Part shown: one piece after another, positions 1-11,584 of the stretch
How the letters are laid out: every line of letters begins with the position of its first letter
How positions within the stretch are numbered: position 1 is the stretch's first letter
Origin: Heliocidaris erythrogramma
Taxonomy: Eukaryota > Echinodermata > Echinoidea > Camarodonta > Echinometridae
Assembly: GCA_025617745.1 (NCBI GenBank)
Contig: CM046856.1
Location: 38,934,888 to 38,998,887, forward strand
Direction: 5' to 3'
DNA length: 64,000 bases
The notes under the pieces: model-generated
The model's input: only the letters and a program-made list of their open reading frames with translations
Database searches by the model: none
What the model was told of the DNA's origin: nothing
Program-made: the position numbers and the translations under genes

Positions 1-501
1 AATGCAAAACCTATGGAATGTCAAAGGTCAGATTTTAGCTGGCCCTCTAGCCATGATCGAATCTCTTTGATATTATACGAGAGGAATGTACACGCAGGTC
101 TAGATCGGGGTATAGATGCAAGACAAGCAAAGATGTTTCGAGACAATAATCTTATAAATGGAATGAATATTTCTGTTAAAGTGGAATTTATTTCCTCTTG
201 AATGTGAAATAAATTTTTGTGAAAAGTGAAATGATTTTTTTTGGTGAAAAGTGAAATGAATTTTTGCGACAAGTGAAATGAATCTTTTAAGAAAAGTGAA
301 ATGAAATTTTGTGAAAGGTGAAATGTATTTGTTAAGAGTGAAATATAATATTGGCTGGAGTGAAATGGTTTTGTAAAAGATAAATATATATTTGTAAAAG
401 TGAGATATATTTTGTATTGATGTTGAACAGTTATATTTAATTCCCTAATAACGTGCCATATGCATTTTACCAAATAACCATATTACAACTTTCATTCGCA
501 G
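1..501 (+). other. Intron of arylsulfatase gene with degenerate minisatellite
   Basis: No coding signal is seen upstream of the acceptor at 500-501. Positions 205-415 hold a degenerate tandem array of roughly 30-bp units built on GTGAAATGAATTTTTG with spacers such as GTGAAAA or GACAAG; unit boundaries drift towards 415. The open frame across it on the minus strand is a product of the repeat. Confidence 0.6.
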
Positions 502-763
502 ACAATGGAGGAAATTTTAACTATGGCGGCAACAACTGGCCTTTACGTGGTATGAAAAGATCGTTGTGGGAAGGAGGTATCAAATCTGTAGGTTTCATTG
601 CCAGTCCCTTACTTCCAAAACACGTACGCGGGACTGAAAATACCAATTTATTTCACGTTACCGACTGGTTCCCCACTCTAGTCAGGGGCGTGGCTAGAGG
701 GAGCCTGAGAGACACCCGCCTCGATGGACACAATCTCTGGAAGCATCTTCTTCGCAGAAAGAG
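502..763 (+). CDS. Arylsulfatase, internal exon (partial gene)
   Basis: Sulfatases of the arylsulfatase B type hydrolyse sulfate esters, in lysosomes or secreted matrix. The exon follows a TTCATTCGCAG acceptor and starts in phase to complete a GAC codon. It encodes the conserved stretch DNGGNFNYGGNNWPLRG, then LWEGGIKSVGFIASPLL, HVTDWFPTL and LDGHNLWKHL. In this family these form the end of the catalytic domain, including the D-N-G motif that helps bind the active-site calcium. It ends at AAAGAG/GTAAAC, leaving two bases that join the next exon in frame. The catalytic formylglycine region (C-x-P-S-R) is not in the window, so the gene continues to the left. Sea urchins have many arylsulfatase genes, so the exact paralogue cannot be named. 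The stretch after KHL is unusually basic (LLRRKR), which could mean the true donor lies a little upstream. Confidence 0.85.
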
Positions 764-1270
764 GTAAACAAGGAGACGATATAATGTAACTTCGCTAATA
801 TAACCCGAGAAGTGTTGGGAGAAGGATCTGCCTCCTTACGTTTTCTGCAATGATGATTAGTTCGTGAACCCCTTTTTTCCACTCTCGGCTTTCCGGACTA
901 TACCCCCGATCGAGTCTTACGCACCGTACCAACAATGTGTCTGTAACCATACCGTCAAAACCAGCCAAAAACTTTCTACCCCGTGCGGGATTTTCATTTG
1001 TGAATATGATTAATTTGCGATTATTCCGACACCCTTAAAAGATGTTCTATCTATATAATTATGTAAAGTTTCGTAGTCTTTTGTGAGTTTTGTCACTCCT
1101 TGATCGAGATCCGCAGATGGGGTAGAGCTTACTCCAATCACATTAACGGGTTGCATACTCATCATACATTTTTTCATGGTCATAGACTATGTCATGGCAA
1201 TAGACCTAATTTTTTTCGCTCATATCTTGGATCGTATATGTTTCTTCCTTTTTCTCCGTGCATCAATTAG
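764..1270 (+). other. Intron of arylsulfatase gene
   Basis: This stretch lies between a GTAAAC donor and a CATCAATTAG acceptor. No repeat or coding signal was recognised. Confidence 0.6.
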
Positions 1271-1422
1271 ATCGCGAAGAAAAGACAACTGGCCACGGAA
1301 AGAGATTTTGCACAACATCGATACGTATTCTCCAATCTTCAGTGAACTACCTCGATGGTTTTCAATTCACTTCCCAGCAGCTATTCGTTATGAAAACTGG
1401 AAACTTATCACGTCTCAAGTCG
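1271..1422 (+). CDS. Arylsulfatase, internal exon
   Basis: The exon begins after CATCAATTAG; its first base completes an AGA codon with the preceding exon. It encodes RRKDNWPRKEILHNID followed by FPAAIRYENWKLITSQV. The PRxExLHNID and AIRxxxWKLI motifs are diagnostic of the C-terminal part of arylsulfatase B-like proteins. It ends at GTCG/GTGAGT, leaving one base (G) that joins the next exon as GGA. Phases of all three exons agree, which supports a functional gene. Confidence 0.85.
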
Positions 1423-2037
1423 GTGAGTATGACATTTCAAGGTTTCAAGGATTTACTCCCATCAGTTCCTGACATCCTGAAAATGTCTGTACCGATGACA
1501 GGATAAATATGGAAAATTGAACTTCTTTTGTCGTATCAGCAAAGCATTTCAAAATTATCTTCAATATTGTTTGAGATTGTTCTTTTTGAAATTTAGGCTG
1601 TACGTGTAATAAGATGAAATTTAATCATTATGTTATTCATATGGACTATTTTGTGGGACGAGATGCATTTGAAGAAAAAAAAAATCAATACACATGGTCG
1701 CGTGGTTTAGGTATATTGGCGTTCAAAATTAGCGACAGTTACGCGCCATTTATTTATTTATTTATTTTTTCATTTTATTTTAAGAAATATTCTTTATGAG
1801 AGCTGGCAGTACTGGCTGTATATTTATTTTTCTCTATTTCTTATGAACAAATGAGAATCAACAAAGAAACTTGCCTTCTGAAATGGCCTGGTCGCCAAAA
1901 CGTTCTTCGGGCTATTTGTTGTTGACGTGTGCCCAACGATTGGGGTCGCTGAAGTTATATTTTGATCCCTTTATTTCGATGCTCAGTGAATAAATGAAAT
2001 GTCTGATTATTATTATTTTAATTTTGCACATTAACAG
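1423..2037 (+). other. Intron of arylsulfatase gene
   Basis: Donor is GTGAGT and acceptor TTGCACATTAACAG. AT-rich, with an imperfect TATTTATTTATTT run near 1752; no other feature was recognised. Confidence 0.6.
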
Positions 2038-2312
2038 GAAACAAAAGCTGGGTTCCGCCACCAGAATCGGGTGAGAACACCATCCATTCCACGGATATAC
2101 CCGAAAAGAGAGTTTGGCTCTTCGATATATCCGAAGATCCGAACGAAACGACCGATTTATCATTAAAGAGGACAGATGTAACTTATTTCCTTTTAAGTCG
2201 TCTTGGGGCATATCTGCGAGGCTCCGTTCCTATACGATACCCCGGGCCAGATTTACGAGCCGATCCTTCTCTGCACAACAATTCGTGGAGCGATTGGATA
2301 GTAGATGAATAA
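2038..2312 (+). CDS. Arylsulfatase, terminal exon
   Basis: The exon starts after ATTAACAG and encodes GNKSWVPPPESGENT, then KRVWLFDISEDPNETTDLS, a leucine-rich helix (YFLLSRLGAYL), VPIRYPGPDLRADP and a final WSDWIVDE before TAA at 2310-2312. The LFDIxxDPxExxDLS motif and the tail with a VPVxxPxxDPxxDP pattern are the normal end of arylsulfatase B-like enzymes. No frameshift or stop interrupts it. The 3' untranslated region must run into the 32-bp minisatellite just downstream. Confidence 0.85.
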
Positions 2313-2375
2313 GAATAATGCAAAAATGAAAAACTACGGTTCAAACATCGCAGAGTCACCAACACAATGTCGTTT

Positions 2376-2622
2376 CCCGAGGGTTCATATTTCCGAAGGT
2401 TCGTTAATCTGAAGATTCGTTACTACGAAGGTTCGTTAATCCGAAGATTCGTTACTACGAAGGTTCGTTAATCCGATCATTCGTTACTATGAAGGTTCTT
2501 TAATCCGAAGATTCGTTACTACGAAAGTTCGTTAATCCGAAGATTCGTTACTACGAAGGTTCGTTAATCCGAAGATTCGTTACTACGAAGGTTCGTTATT
2601 CCGAATGTTCATAATTCAGAAG
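2376..2622 (+). repeat. 32-bp minisatellite made of two 16-bp half units
   Basis: About seven to eight tandem units alternate GGTTCGTTAATCCGAA with GATTCGTTACTACGAA. Each half unit has TTCG at one end and CGAA at the other, so each can fold on itself. The outer units are more diverged. It sits about 65 bp after the arylsulfatase stop codon. Confidence 0.9.
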
Positions 2623-3479
2623 ATGATATGGAAACATATTTCATATTCGCAATGTTGAACCCGATATCATTTTCCGATGATGAATCTAGGGATAAATGAA
2701 CCTTAGTATAATAATAGTGAACTTTTAATATAATGTAGCAGTAAATGTCCAGAATTACGAATTCGAACCTATTTAAAAAAGAAACCTTAGGAAATACAAG
2801 CGCTTCTCGATTTTACAAACATCACGATGTTGATGTTGAAATCCATCGTTGAACCGTAGTGTAAAATGGGCCTATATAAAATCACCTCCATTTCACATTC
2901 CTCGCATAGTGATTACATTCTATTGTCTTGAGGTCGTGTATAGTATTGGCAATAGTCACAGGAGAAAGGAAATGCTTTGTAATCATGTTCATCTCTTGAA
3001 TACAGACAAATCCCCAAATGTTTCCTTTAAAATGCACTTCGTTCAAAATTGAGTACAAATAATATACCTAAATTTTATATATCGATGCCAGGGTTCTAAA
3101 TTATTTTTTCATCTCTCATTTGAGAACTTTGCAGCACCTCAGAATTGTGTATACCAACTCAGCTAACATGGATCCGAAAAAATGTTCTGTAACTTACCAA
3201 AAACTCTATACATGAGTTAATGTAGACAGACTTTATTAAAAACAGATACTTGAAAGGTTTTTCGAAGTGAGCCAGAGGAACTCAAGTTGATTACGATAGA
3301 TAGTCCAGTAAAAGTTAATTTCTTTTACCAATTATTTTTATGCCGTTAAGAAATGTTTATAATCTGTATGTTCAACAAAAGTCAATTGAACTGTGTAAAT
3401 TTTGTTTAAAAGCTTAGCTTCAGTAGTTATCGTATTTTTGGTGGTATGTTTAGGGAAAATCGAATGTAATTAATATTTG
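2623..3479. other. Intergenic, nothing recognised
   Basis: AT-rich sequence without conserved open frames, inverted repeats or tRNA-like boxes. Confidence 0.5.
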
Positions 3480-4966
3480 ATTGAGAGTATAGTAAACACA
3501 AAGGGGGGGTGGGGTCGTAACTAATGTATTATATCATAAATGTCGTTTTAGTGGGAATTTGAAGGTATCTATTCTCTTTTCGACAAGCCCACTTTGTAAA
3601 GCTTACCATTATGTATTCCTTTATCAGTGACGTATTCCCCCAAAATGATAAACAGGGGTGAAAACGGAGCAGTTCCCCGGAGCAGTTCTGCATGCTGTAA
3701 TTAAGCACTCCAGCACCGGAGCTTTTCGTTATGAACATGCAGTTTCGGGCAATTGCTCTTGGCAACCTCAATTTTCTGGAGGTTTCTCCGACCAAGCACA
3801 ACATTTAATGTAAAATAACACTCAATTAAACGGACGGGCAGCATATCTCGCAGCTGTGTTAATACATGTAGATATATATTGGATATATTACTACAAAATG
3901 AGCAATGACCAGCGGTGTCAATTCGTGTTCGGGGGGGGGGGGGGGGGGGGGGGGGGAGAGAGACCAGCAACCGCGTATCAGGCCAGGATTTAATTTTAGG
4001 GGGCGGTTGTGAGCATTGATGATGGGGGGGGGGGGGGGAAGGGGGTTAATTCGACGCCCTGACTGTTTTTCAATCATTTGGACACATTACTGAACTGTAT
4101 GTATCAGGGGTGGGTGCGGGGAGGGGGAGTTTCCCTCTTCCCGCGCAAAGCGCGAAAGCTCTGATGTTTTTAGCAAATTTGAGAGAAAAATAACGGCTCG
4201 TAGCACCTTTTTTAGGTGGAAAGTTAGTTCGACGTCCTGACTGCTTTTCAGTCATTTGGACACATTACTGAACTGTATGTATTAGGGGTGGGTGCAAGCG
4301 CGAAAACTTTGACGCTTAAGCAAATTTTGAGAGAAAGATAAGGGCTCGTAGCGCGTAGCCAGGGGCGACTGCCCCTGGCTACGCGCTTGATGACCGGCGA
4401 GGGAGGGTGTGGAAGGGGGTATCCCCCTGTCACGCCAGGGACTTTTTCGAAAATCTGTCTGTAAACATTGCATTTTAGAGCATCCCAGAATGGTTTTTAC
4501 TGAAAAGAGGGAATGCACGGAACCTCTTTATTGAGAATAACAATTGCGAGCGAGCGAATTTTCGCATTGAAATTATGGCAATTCTTATTTCCTTATTTCT
4601 AACCATTACAGAATGTGATGGTAGATCAAACATAATGAGTTTGGATAATTATTAGTTTTAAGTTAATGTATCATAATTCTTATTTATTTTATCGAAAATA
4701 TTGGGGGGATGATAATACAGGCCAATTATCGCATTGAAATTATGACAATTCTTATTTCCTTATTTCTAACCATTACAGAATGTGATGGTAGATCAAACAT
4801 AATGAGTTTGGATAATTATTAGTTTTAAGTTAATGTATCATAATTCTTATTTATTTTATCGAAAATATTGGGGGGGGGGGGGATGATAATACAGGCCATT
4901 CCCCCACCTCAAAATTTTTGTTGAATATATACCCCCATCCTGCCCGGGATCGACACCCATGTATGA
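3480..4966 (+). repeat. Dispersed repeat family with long G tracts, copy 1
   Basis: This copy shares several blocks in the same order and strand with 33547-34240: a GACTGCTTTTCAGTCATTT-like block, GTATGTATCAGGGGTGGGTG, the CGCAAAGCGCGAAAGCTCTGA block, a TTTAGAGCATCCCA block, and the end GGGATCGACACCCATG. The block around 4048-4125 is repeated at 4228-4300. Pure G runs occur at 3931-3956, 4024-4038 and 4870-4882. No protein is encoded; the class is unknown. Confidence 0.7.
4564..4897. repeat. Recent 167-bp tandem duplication
   Basis: The block that begins GCATTGAAATTATGGCAATT at 4564 starts again at 4731 with one substitution (GACAATT), and the two run almost identically to GATAATACAGGCCA. 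The main difference is growth of the G run from 6 to 13 bases. The near identity means the duplication is young or the assembly split two alleles. Confidence 0.85.
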
Positions 4967-6947
4967 CACTGAATTATCTGTAACTACATGTATTTGAAAT
5001 CGAATGTGTAATTTTAGTTAACATCATTTGAGATTTAGTGTTTCCGTATCCCGTTCAATCTATTTATACCGAGTCACGATATGAATAAATCTTACTCCGT
5101 CAAAATACAATGGATGATATGTTGTGATTTGAGTCAACTAGATACATTATTTGTTTCATGATTTGCATGTTTTAGACTATTTTCTGTACGGATTATGGCC
5201 TAATCATATTTTATTTATAAAGAGATTTAATTTTTTGTTTGTTTGGGGGGGGGGGGGGGGGGTAGACACAGAGTCAAGACATATGGGCATCATTACATCT
5301 AAGAAAACAAAACGCTGACTTTGAAACTTCTTCCTGAGATTGGTAGATTTACAGCAAAATTTACATCATATTTTCAACATGCATTTGCCAAGATGAATGT
5401 AAAACCCAAAATGTTAAATATATAGAGAAGCAAAACCCTCTTTATTAACAACACTGATCAATTGTAATTTTACTTGATTTTCTTTTTCAGTCAGCATTTC
5501 TTAATCATTTTCATTTTTCAAGATATTATGTGTATATTTGAAGTATGGCGAACTTAAGATGAAATACATCGAGGATCAAGACTTTCACAACCAACAAGTT
5601 TCAAACCTCTTATATTTATCCGACTCTCTCTCTCTCTCTTGTGGGATTATATTTTCTTTCTCTCTCTCTCTCTAGGCCATACTCTTGATAAATATTAGCC
5701 AGTTCCTTCATTATTAAAAAAAGGGGAATGCTGTAAGATGTTCCATATATTACTTTTGGGGAGGTTTGTGGGCCATCTGTTCCCTTCATCTCTTTCTCTT
5801 TCGCTTTCTCTCTCTCTCTCTATGCCATGGGCGACACAACGTGATGGACCCAAGTGCCATACTAAAAGCCACCATTATAATTATTATTATTACATCACAC
5901 TAGCAACAAAGCAAATCCTATAATATCTCTCTTAATTTTATGTATATTAGAATAGATAGTAAAAAGATATATTTCTTTCTATCAAAAACATATGACAAAA
6001 TGTTCACTTTATTCCAGGATTTATAAATTAAAAAAAACACAGAATTTTGACAAGTGAAATACATGTATATGTACATGACACAGTCATAAACAAGCTTTAG
6101 GCACAGATAATTAGTGGCTTGCCAAACAATTTTCACTATGTTACACAACCTTGGTGATCTGACAAGTGTTCCAGGTTTCATTTTGTCAAAGTTACAGATT
6201 TAGTCCTGGGCTACAGTCGGGATGTGGGTGAGGTTGAGAGTGCGGGTTATGGTTACGGATGGTACTGGGTACTGGGTCCAGGTAGGCAATTGCGAGAAGT
6301 CTTAACAGAGATTCATCAAGTGCTATTTGTTTTTTTGAGACATGTCATACAACTGGCTTGTTATTACACTAAGTCTTATGACACAGTGGAATAAAGAAAT
6401 ACAAACAAAAAGAATTCCATTGTTTTCTTCACAATCGCTATACAGTGCGTGAGGCAGAGAAATAGAGAGAGAGAGAGAGAGAGAGAGACAGAAAAAAACA
6501 GAACAAAAGAAAGAGAGAAAGAGAGAAAGAAAGAGAGGGACAGAAAAAACAGAACAAAAGAATGATAGAAAGAGAAAAGTCTGCGAGTGAGAGATAGAGA
6601 GACAACATAAGGTACATCAATTAAAAGCACTCCCTCTGGTACATGGACTGCATTTAGCTGTTTCCAGGGCACAATTACAGAATCATTCAAATTTCATAAT
6701 AAGATGTCTCTGAAATTATTTCCTTTTTAAAAGATTATTTCCCTTTAGCTAGGAATTTCACATTCAGAGGCATTGTAATAAAACAAAAACAAATCAGAAA
6801 AATAATCAGAAGGCACTGTTCCTTGATCACCTTCAACATATGTTTAGTTCTAGTAGCGAAAAGGGAATTTGAAATGAGACTACAGTGTAGTTGAATATGG
6901 TCTCGTACTGTTCCACTTGTATAAAAAGATGCATGCGCCAAAGACAG
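4967..6947. other. Intergenic, with G tract and CT/GA microsatellites
   Basis: No gene was recognised. It holds an 18-base G run at 5245-5262, CT microsatellites near 5626-5672 and 5788-5822, and a long GA-rich stretch at 6461-6600 whose open frames are low-complexity. Confidence 0.55.
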
Positions 6948-6949
6948 TA

Positions 6950-7094
6950 CAGTTAACCTTGCTTAACTCGAAGTCACATAAGTCAAACTGTCCCGAAGTT
7001 GATTCAATCTCTTTGACCAAACTATGCAAAACATTTGCATAAGTCGAACTATTTTTTGCGGTCCCAACAGATTTGACTTATGCAAAGTTAACTG
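6950..7094. mobile_element. Short pogo/Tigger-like MITE, TA target
   Basis: A 145-bp element has inverted ends CAGTTAACCTTGCTTAACTC and CAGTTAACTTTGCATAAGTC (right end read on the minus strand), with TA on both sides (6948-6949 and 7095-7096). The CAGTTAAxCTTGCTTAA pattern resembles ends of Tigger/pogo elements of the Tc1-mariner superfamily, which duplicate TA. It has no coding capacity. Confidence 0.75.
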
Positions 7095-7599
7095 TACTCT
7101 GCTGTTGTCCTGGTTTCCCAATGACACTAAGTGCAAACCTCTGCTGAAAGGGACTTCATATGGAGGCTACCATTCAACTCTACACCGATGTTCATGGCGC
7201 TGCAACCTCACAGAGGTTTGTACAAATTTGCATGTGCACAAACCCAACTGTCCAGTGGTTTGGCCTGTTGAGTGCTAGATGCTCTCATCACCATAGGTGT
7301 AAAACAGGGACAACGCAAGTTCCCTTAATAGGCAAAGGATTAACAGTAGCTAGCAAGAATAATCCTCATTCTGTTGTCTTTCCCACGCAGGGCCATACAT
7401 ATCCAGAATCAGGGTTGGCGGATTTAAATCGATAAACATGATGTTTTAAAAAAAAATCATTGATTTAAATCACTTCTATTATAACATGTACAAATAATTG
7501 ACAAAAGGTTTGTTGTTGGCAGTTTTAAGCCTTCAAATCAACTACTTCCATCAGAAACATATAATAAGTTGACCCAAACACTTCAAAGTCTAGTTTTAT

Positions 7600-8808
7600 A
7601 TAGATCTACTTTCACTATATGATGAAAGTTCATTTACAGATAACTTATTAAGCAATCTAATGGGGTGTTGCAAGAAAGTTGTGATTGATTGCAAGTTGCA
7701 ACTGATCGGTACTGACCAATCAAAATCATTGTTGCAAGCCCATCTTCTTGAATGGGCAGACCCTGAACCATTCAGAATGGTTGTTCTAATTTGCTTTACA
7801 ATTTGCAATTGATTGCAACTTTCTTGCAACACCCCATAAGTAGGTCTATAAGAATAAATAATGTAATCATAAAACGTGTGCAATTCACAATGTTTTTAGG
7901 CATTACTGTAGATCAAAATTTATCATGGAACAAACATAGCTATATCAAACAAAATATCAAGGAATATTGGTGTCATCAGCAAACAGTGCCACTTTTTGCC
8001 AGAACGTATTTTCATTTTACTGGTGAGTCTCAATGATTTTACCTTATTTAATGTGTTGCAATGTTGTCTGGGCCAACACATATCCTTCTAGGCTCCTTCG
8101 ATTGTTGACATTGCAAAAAAAGATTGTAAGAATATGTTCAATGTCTGGCTAGCCTATAGGCCTACTGCTCCTTCACAACCACTTTTTTAAAAACTTAAAT
8201 TCCTCACTATCTATCAATTGATCAATACTGTATTGAACTAATGGTTTTTAAATATAAACACAACAAATTGCCATCGTGCCATGATGGTTAAATGTAAAAC
8301 AGTAATGTATGATAACATTAGAAATCCTGAAAAATTATTGTATTGAAGATTGTAAAAACACAGCATCTTCTTTTTCTGTTAAATACAAATGACCTTTTAT
8401 TTGGAACTCTCTTCCTCACTATATCAGAAATGTTTCATTTTTAAATTCTTTTAAATCAAAACTTAATTTTTAATCACTTTACTCTGCTACATACATGTAA
8501 TGAATTAATTCATCCAACCCCTTTATCAATATGTTTTTATAATTTTTATCGGTACAAACTTAGGTAATTTACTAGGGACTGCCTCGACAGAACCTTTATT
8601 TGGTTCTTTTGCAGTTTCCCATTTCATGTCCATTATTTTATGTGCTGTAAATATCAAATGTGCGCTTATTATTCTTGTCTTTTATATTCCACTTTTCTTT
8701 CTGCTCTCTTTTTTGTTGGCTGGTTCAATGCTTCAATATATATTCTATATATTCAATTTTTTTTAATGTACTTTTCAAATGGACTTGAATAAATTGAAAT
8801 GAAAAAAA
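7600..8808 (+). pseudogene. LINE 3' end captured inside the hAT element (copy A)
   Basis: After a MITE is set aside, frames read RINNVIIKR...FLGITVDQNLSWN, the post-catalytic thumb region of a non-LTR reverse transcriptase. Near 8395 comes WNSLPHYIRNVSFLNSFK, the usual C-terminal LINE motif. The region ends in TGGACTTGAATAAATTGAAATG plus a short A run. Stops and frame changes show it is dead. The same fragment lies at the same place in copy B, so it belonged to the element before it multiplied. Confidence 0.75.
7661..7836. mobile_element. PIF/Harbinger-like MITE inside hAT copy A
   Basis: A 176-bp element with inverted ends TGGGGTGTTGCAAGAAAGTT, flanked by TAA on both sides (7658-7660, 7837-7839). 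The inverted hAT copy at 15498-19819 has the uninterrupted site with a single TAA near 19610, proving insertion with a 3-bp duplication. A TAA/TWA duplication is typical of PIF/Harbinger elements. Confidence 0.85.
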
Positions 8809-8979
8809 AGAAAGAATCAAAGATAAGTACGTGATCAGCAGTGACTCAATGTTGGTTTGAGTACGTACACGTATTTGAATTTGTCGGCTATCAGTGAAAC
8901 ATGTTTCTTATTTCTTTCTTCTTACATTTATTACAAAATGTAACAGATTTTTTTAGAGAACATTTTGTAAAAATCGCTA

Positions 8980-9060
8980 TAGGTCAATTCCACGGTAACG
9001 GAAGGACATTTAGATACAGTTTGTGTGTGATTTTCCTTCCGTTACTGTGGAATTGACCTA
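8980..9060. mobile_element. 81-bp palindromic mini-element in hAT copy A
   Basis: Inverted arms of about 27 bp (TAGGTCAATTCCACGGTAAC at the left) enclose a short loop, with TA on both sides. Copy B lacks it: its sequence runs GTAAAAATCATAATG without interruption (near 17590, read on the minus strand). Class is unknown; a mariner-like target is possible. Confidence 0.75.
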
Positions 9061-10184
9061 TAACATAATGTATTATAGTCATACTTAATAACTGTTGGAA
9101 AGCTGTCTCATATAATGCTCTCCAACACTGACAGTTCATTTTAAGTTCAGTGCTTTGAATACTAACAGAAGTTTTGCATCCCTCACAATGGAAGAGCTTT
9201 AATAACAATCTGTAAAACTCAAAATAAACTAAACATTACCATTTAAATGTTACAAATAGGTATTTTACTACGATAGTTACATGTACATTGCCCCAAAAGA
9301 TGGCTTTATCAGCTAAAAAGACACCTTCTTGATCTTTTTCAATGGAACTAGGTGACACAAAAAAAAACTTTTTCATTTGATATTCAAAATATCAAATGGC
9401 AAATGGACCACCTTTGGAGGTGGTCCATTTTGAAAGAAGACAGCCCCAGAGCGCTATTTTGTGCAATATGAAAAAGGGGCAAAGAAATGGCTGTTCAAAA
9501 TATAATTAAGAGCATTAATTGGATAAAAATTGTGCACTGGCATATGCTTTTGCATGATGATGATATTGGTAGCATGCATGAACAGAGGATAAGGGGGGGG
9601 GGGGGGGGAGTCTTTTTTGGCAATGTAATCGGGGGATGAAAATAAAATAGCAATTGCGTGCTTGATTAAGTGCGGACACAAAACAAGTGGATGAATTTTC
9701 TCTACTTAATGGGAATCCCCAATGGAGGCATTTCTTCTACTTAATGGGTATTCCCTAGGGAAGTTTATATGTGGTATGTTGTATGTTTGTATGTTGGGAA
9801 ATTAATTCATTTTTAACTGGGCTTATAATTACAAAATATACTGTGGAGAAAAAAATGTCTGATGAATTCTGATGAATTTTTTTAAAAATAAAAAAAATAA
9901 AAAAAATCTGCTTTAAATAAAAAAAATCTGCTTTAAATAAAAAAAATCTGATTTAAATCACATAAATCTGATTTTTTTAAATTAAAAAAAAAAAAAAATC
10001 GCCAACCCTGTCCAGAATGTATCCATGTAGGCTACACTTGCATACTATCTGCACTATCTCCATATCTATTGTTCAGCTAATTTAGGCTCGGCTGAAGTCG
10101 TCAAAAATGTCACTCAAATGTCAAATCGAGTTTGTGCTGGAAGACTGAAACCACAAGGCTCACCCATCATAACATCCAATACTG

Positions 10185-10316
10185 TCATGATGCAGGAGCT
10201 TCATTCACAGGGGAAGGCGAGTCTGCTGGCGACTTCAGCTTCTTAACAGATTTCTTCAAGCACTCGTAGACGACTGGGTAGATGCGCTGGCATGCCTCAA
10301 TACACTGTTGTAAAGC
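10185..10316 (-). CDS. EXOSC6: Exosome component 6 (MTR3), terminal exon
   Basis: EXOSC6/MTR3 is one of six RNase PH-fold proteins that form the catalytically inactive ring of the RNA exosome, which degrades and trims RNA 3' ends in nucleus and cytoplasm. This exon follows the acceptor TTTGTACAG in phase 0 and encodes ALQQCIEACQRIYPVVYECL, then a lysine-rich tail KKSVKKLKSPADSP ending in a TGA stop. The CQRxYPVxxxxL motif matches the last helix of EXOSC6. The join to the preceding exon (EDSIK) is in frame. Confidence 0.85.
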   Translation of the reverse strand, partial: ALQQCIEACQRIYPVVYECLKKSVKKLKSPADSPSPVNEAPAS

Positions 10317-11584
10317 CTGTACAAATGGAAAGAAAAAAATGTGCACAATTTCAAGACTTATACCAACATGGTTTAAAAGAAGCAGAACATTCAAAGAAAC
10401 AGATCAATGAATGTTTGAGCAAAATCTGATAAGAGATAAGTTATGAATTTTTGAATTTGTAATCAATTAAAAACAAATTGGCAATTCTTGCAAGTGCCTT
10501 TCCCGATTGCCCTGTACTGAAAAAAAAATCATAAATTTCCATTTTCTCTGAAGAAAATATTTTATCATACATGTAATCATTTCACTTTAATATGCTTTCA
10601 CACGAAACCTGTTTCATACAAATCTATTTCCTCATCAAAAACAAAGAAAATGAAAATCTATGAATTTATGTGGAAGGAGCCAATGGGAGAGGAGCTAGTA
10701 AGATATGCCACGACATTGCCAATTTGTGTTTGATTGATTACAAATTCAAATATTCATAACTTTTTTATTTCTTATGGGATTTTGCTCATATTTTTATTAA
10801 TATGTTTCTTTAATTTTTCTGCTTCTTTTAACTCTTACTGTGCCAAGGGGTTAAGCTGTCTTCAACATTTTACCAAACATGTGATCAATGCTTACTTTCA
10901 AATGTCTGCACTTCACTAACCATCTATTATTTCACAAAATATTATGTACAAAACTTGTAGGAAATTTATTGCCATTTCTTATGACACCAAACATTATTAC
11001 TTTACCCAACTTTATGCATAAGAATTATTGAAAAATACATTAAGTTTCTTTTTTTTGTCCATTATATTTTGGGTTTTTATTTTGTTTACTTTTGTTCAAT
11101 GTTGAAATAAGGTAATAACCTTTTAAAAATCTGCAATTTTCTCTGACATTTTCTATGGTAGCATATAATTATAATCATATTTAGAATGCTTGATTTATGC
11201 TCAAAATTTTGATATACATTGACCACCATATACCTTTCCTGTGGTCGAGCAATTGGTAAATGAAAATGACAAGTCTATTTGTCACATATACCTGCCATCG
11301 GCACTGAAAGAGTTAAAACCAACTTAATAACAGAGTGGACTTTTCCATTAAGGCTTGTTCACATATGATGCAGGAAACCGCCACAATTTTTGTTTAACAT
11401 GTACATGATTGGCAAGTGGGAATGCAAAAAGGAGCTGCACACAAGAAAGGTCCTCTTAAGCCCGGCGCACACTATACGATCCGACTGCGACCCGATTTTC
11501 GAACAAATTGCAGTTTGCATTAGATGTGAAAGTTTAAAAAAGTGAAATTATCTCATTTGAAGTTCGGAATAATGATACGAATAC
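10317..11584 (-). other. EXOSC6 intron, part without recognised elements
   Basis: AT-rich intronic sequence with no clear repeats or open frames. The other part of this intron is the foldback at 11585-13492. Confidence 0.5.

Larger units (their letters stand above)
7410..10010. mobile_element. hAT-like element, copy A
   Basis: A 2.6-kb element with ends CAGGGTTGGCGGATTTAAATC and, on the other strand, CAGGGTTGGCGATTTTTTTT. It is flanked by an exact 8-bp duplication TCCAGAAT (7402-7409 and 10011-10018). Terminal CAGGG and 8-bp target duplications are typical of hAT transposons. No transposase is visible; instead it carries a retrotransposon 3' end, a hairpin near 9393-9435 (AAATGGACCACC paired with GGTGGTCCATTT) and a short tandem array of AAATCTGCTTTAAAT near 9905-9960. 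The same element occurs inverted at 15498-19819, so this is an amplified non-autonomous family. Confidence 0.85.

Noticed and set aside
453..501. Extending the arylsulfatase exon upstream to the in-frame ATG at 453
   Set aside because: The preceding sequence is a pyrimidine-rich acceptor (TTCATTCGCAG), and conserved coding begins exactly after it.
2376..2622. Regular direct repeats reminiscent of a CRISPR array
   Set aside because: There are no unique spacers; the units are contiguous, and the genome is animal.
5738..5923. Small frame with LSLSLSLS
   Set aside because: CT microsatellite translation.
6376..6690. Minus-strand open frame with long S/L/F runs
   Set aside because: It is a translation of GA microsatellite sequence; no start context or homology.
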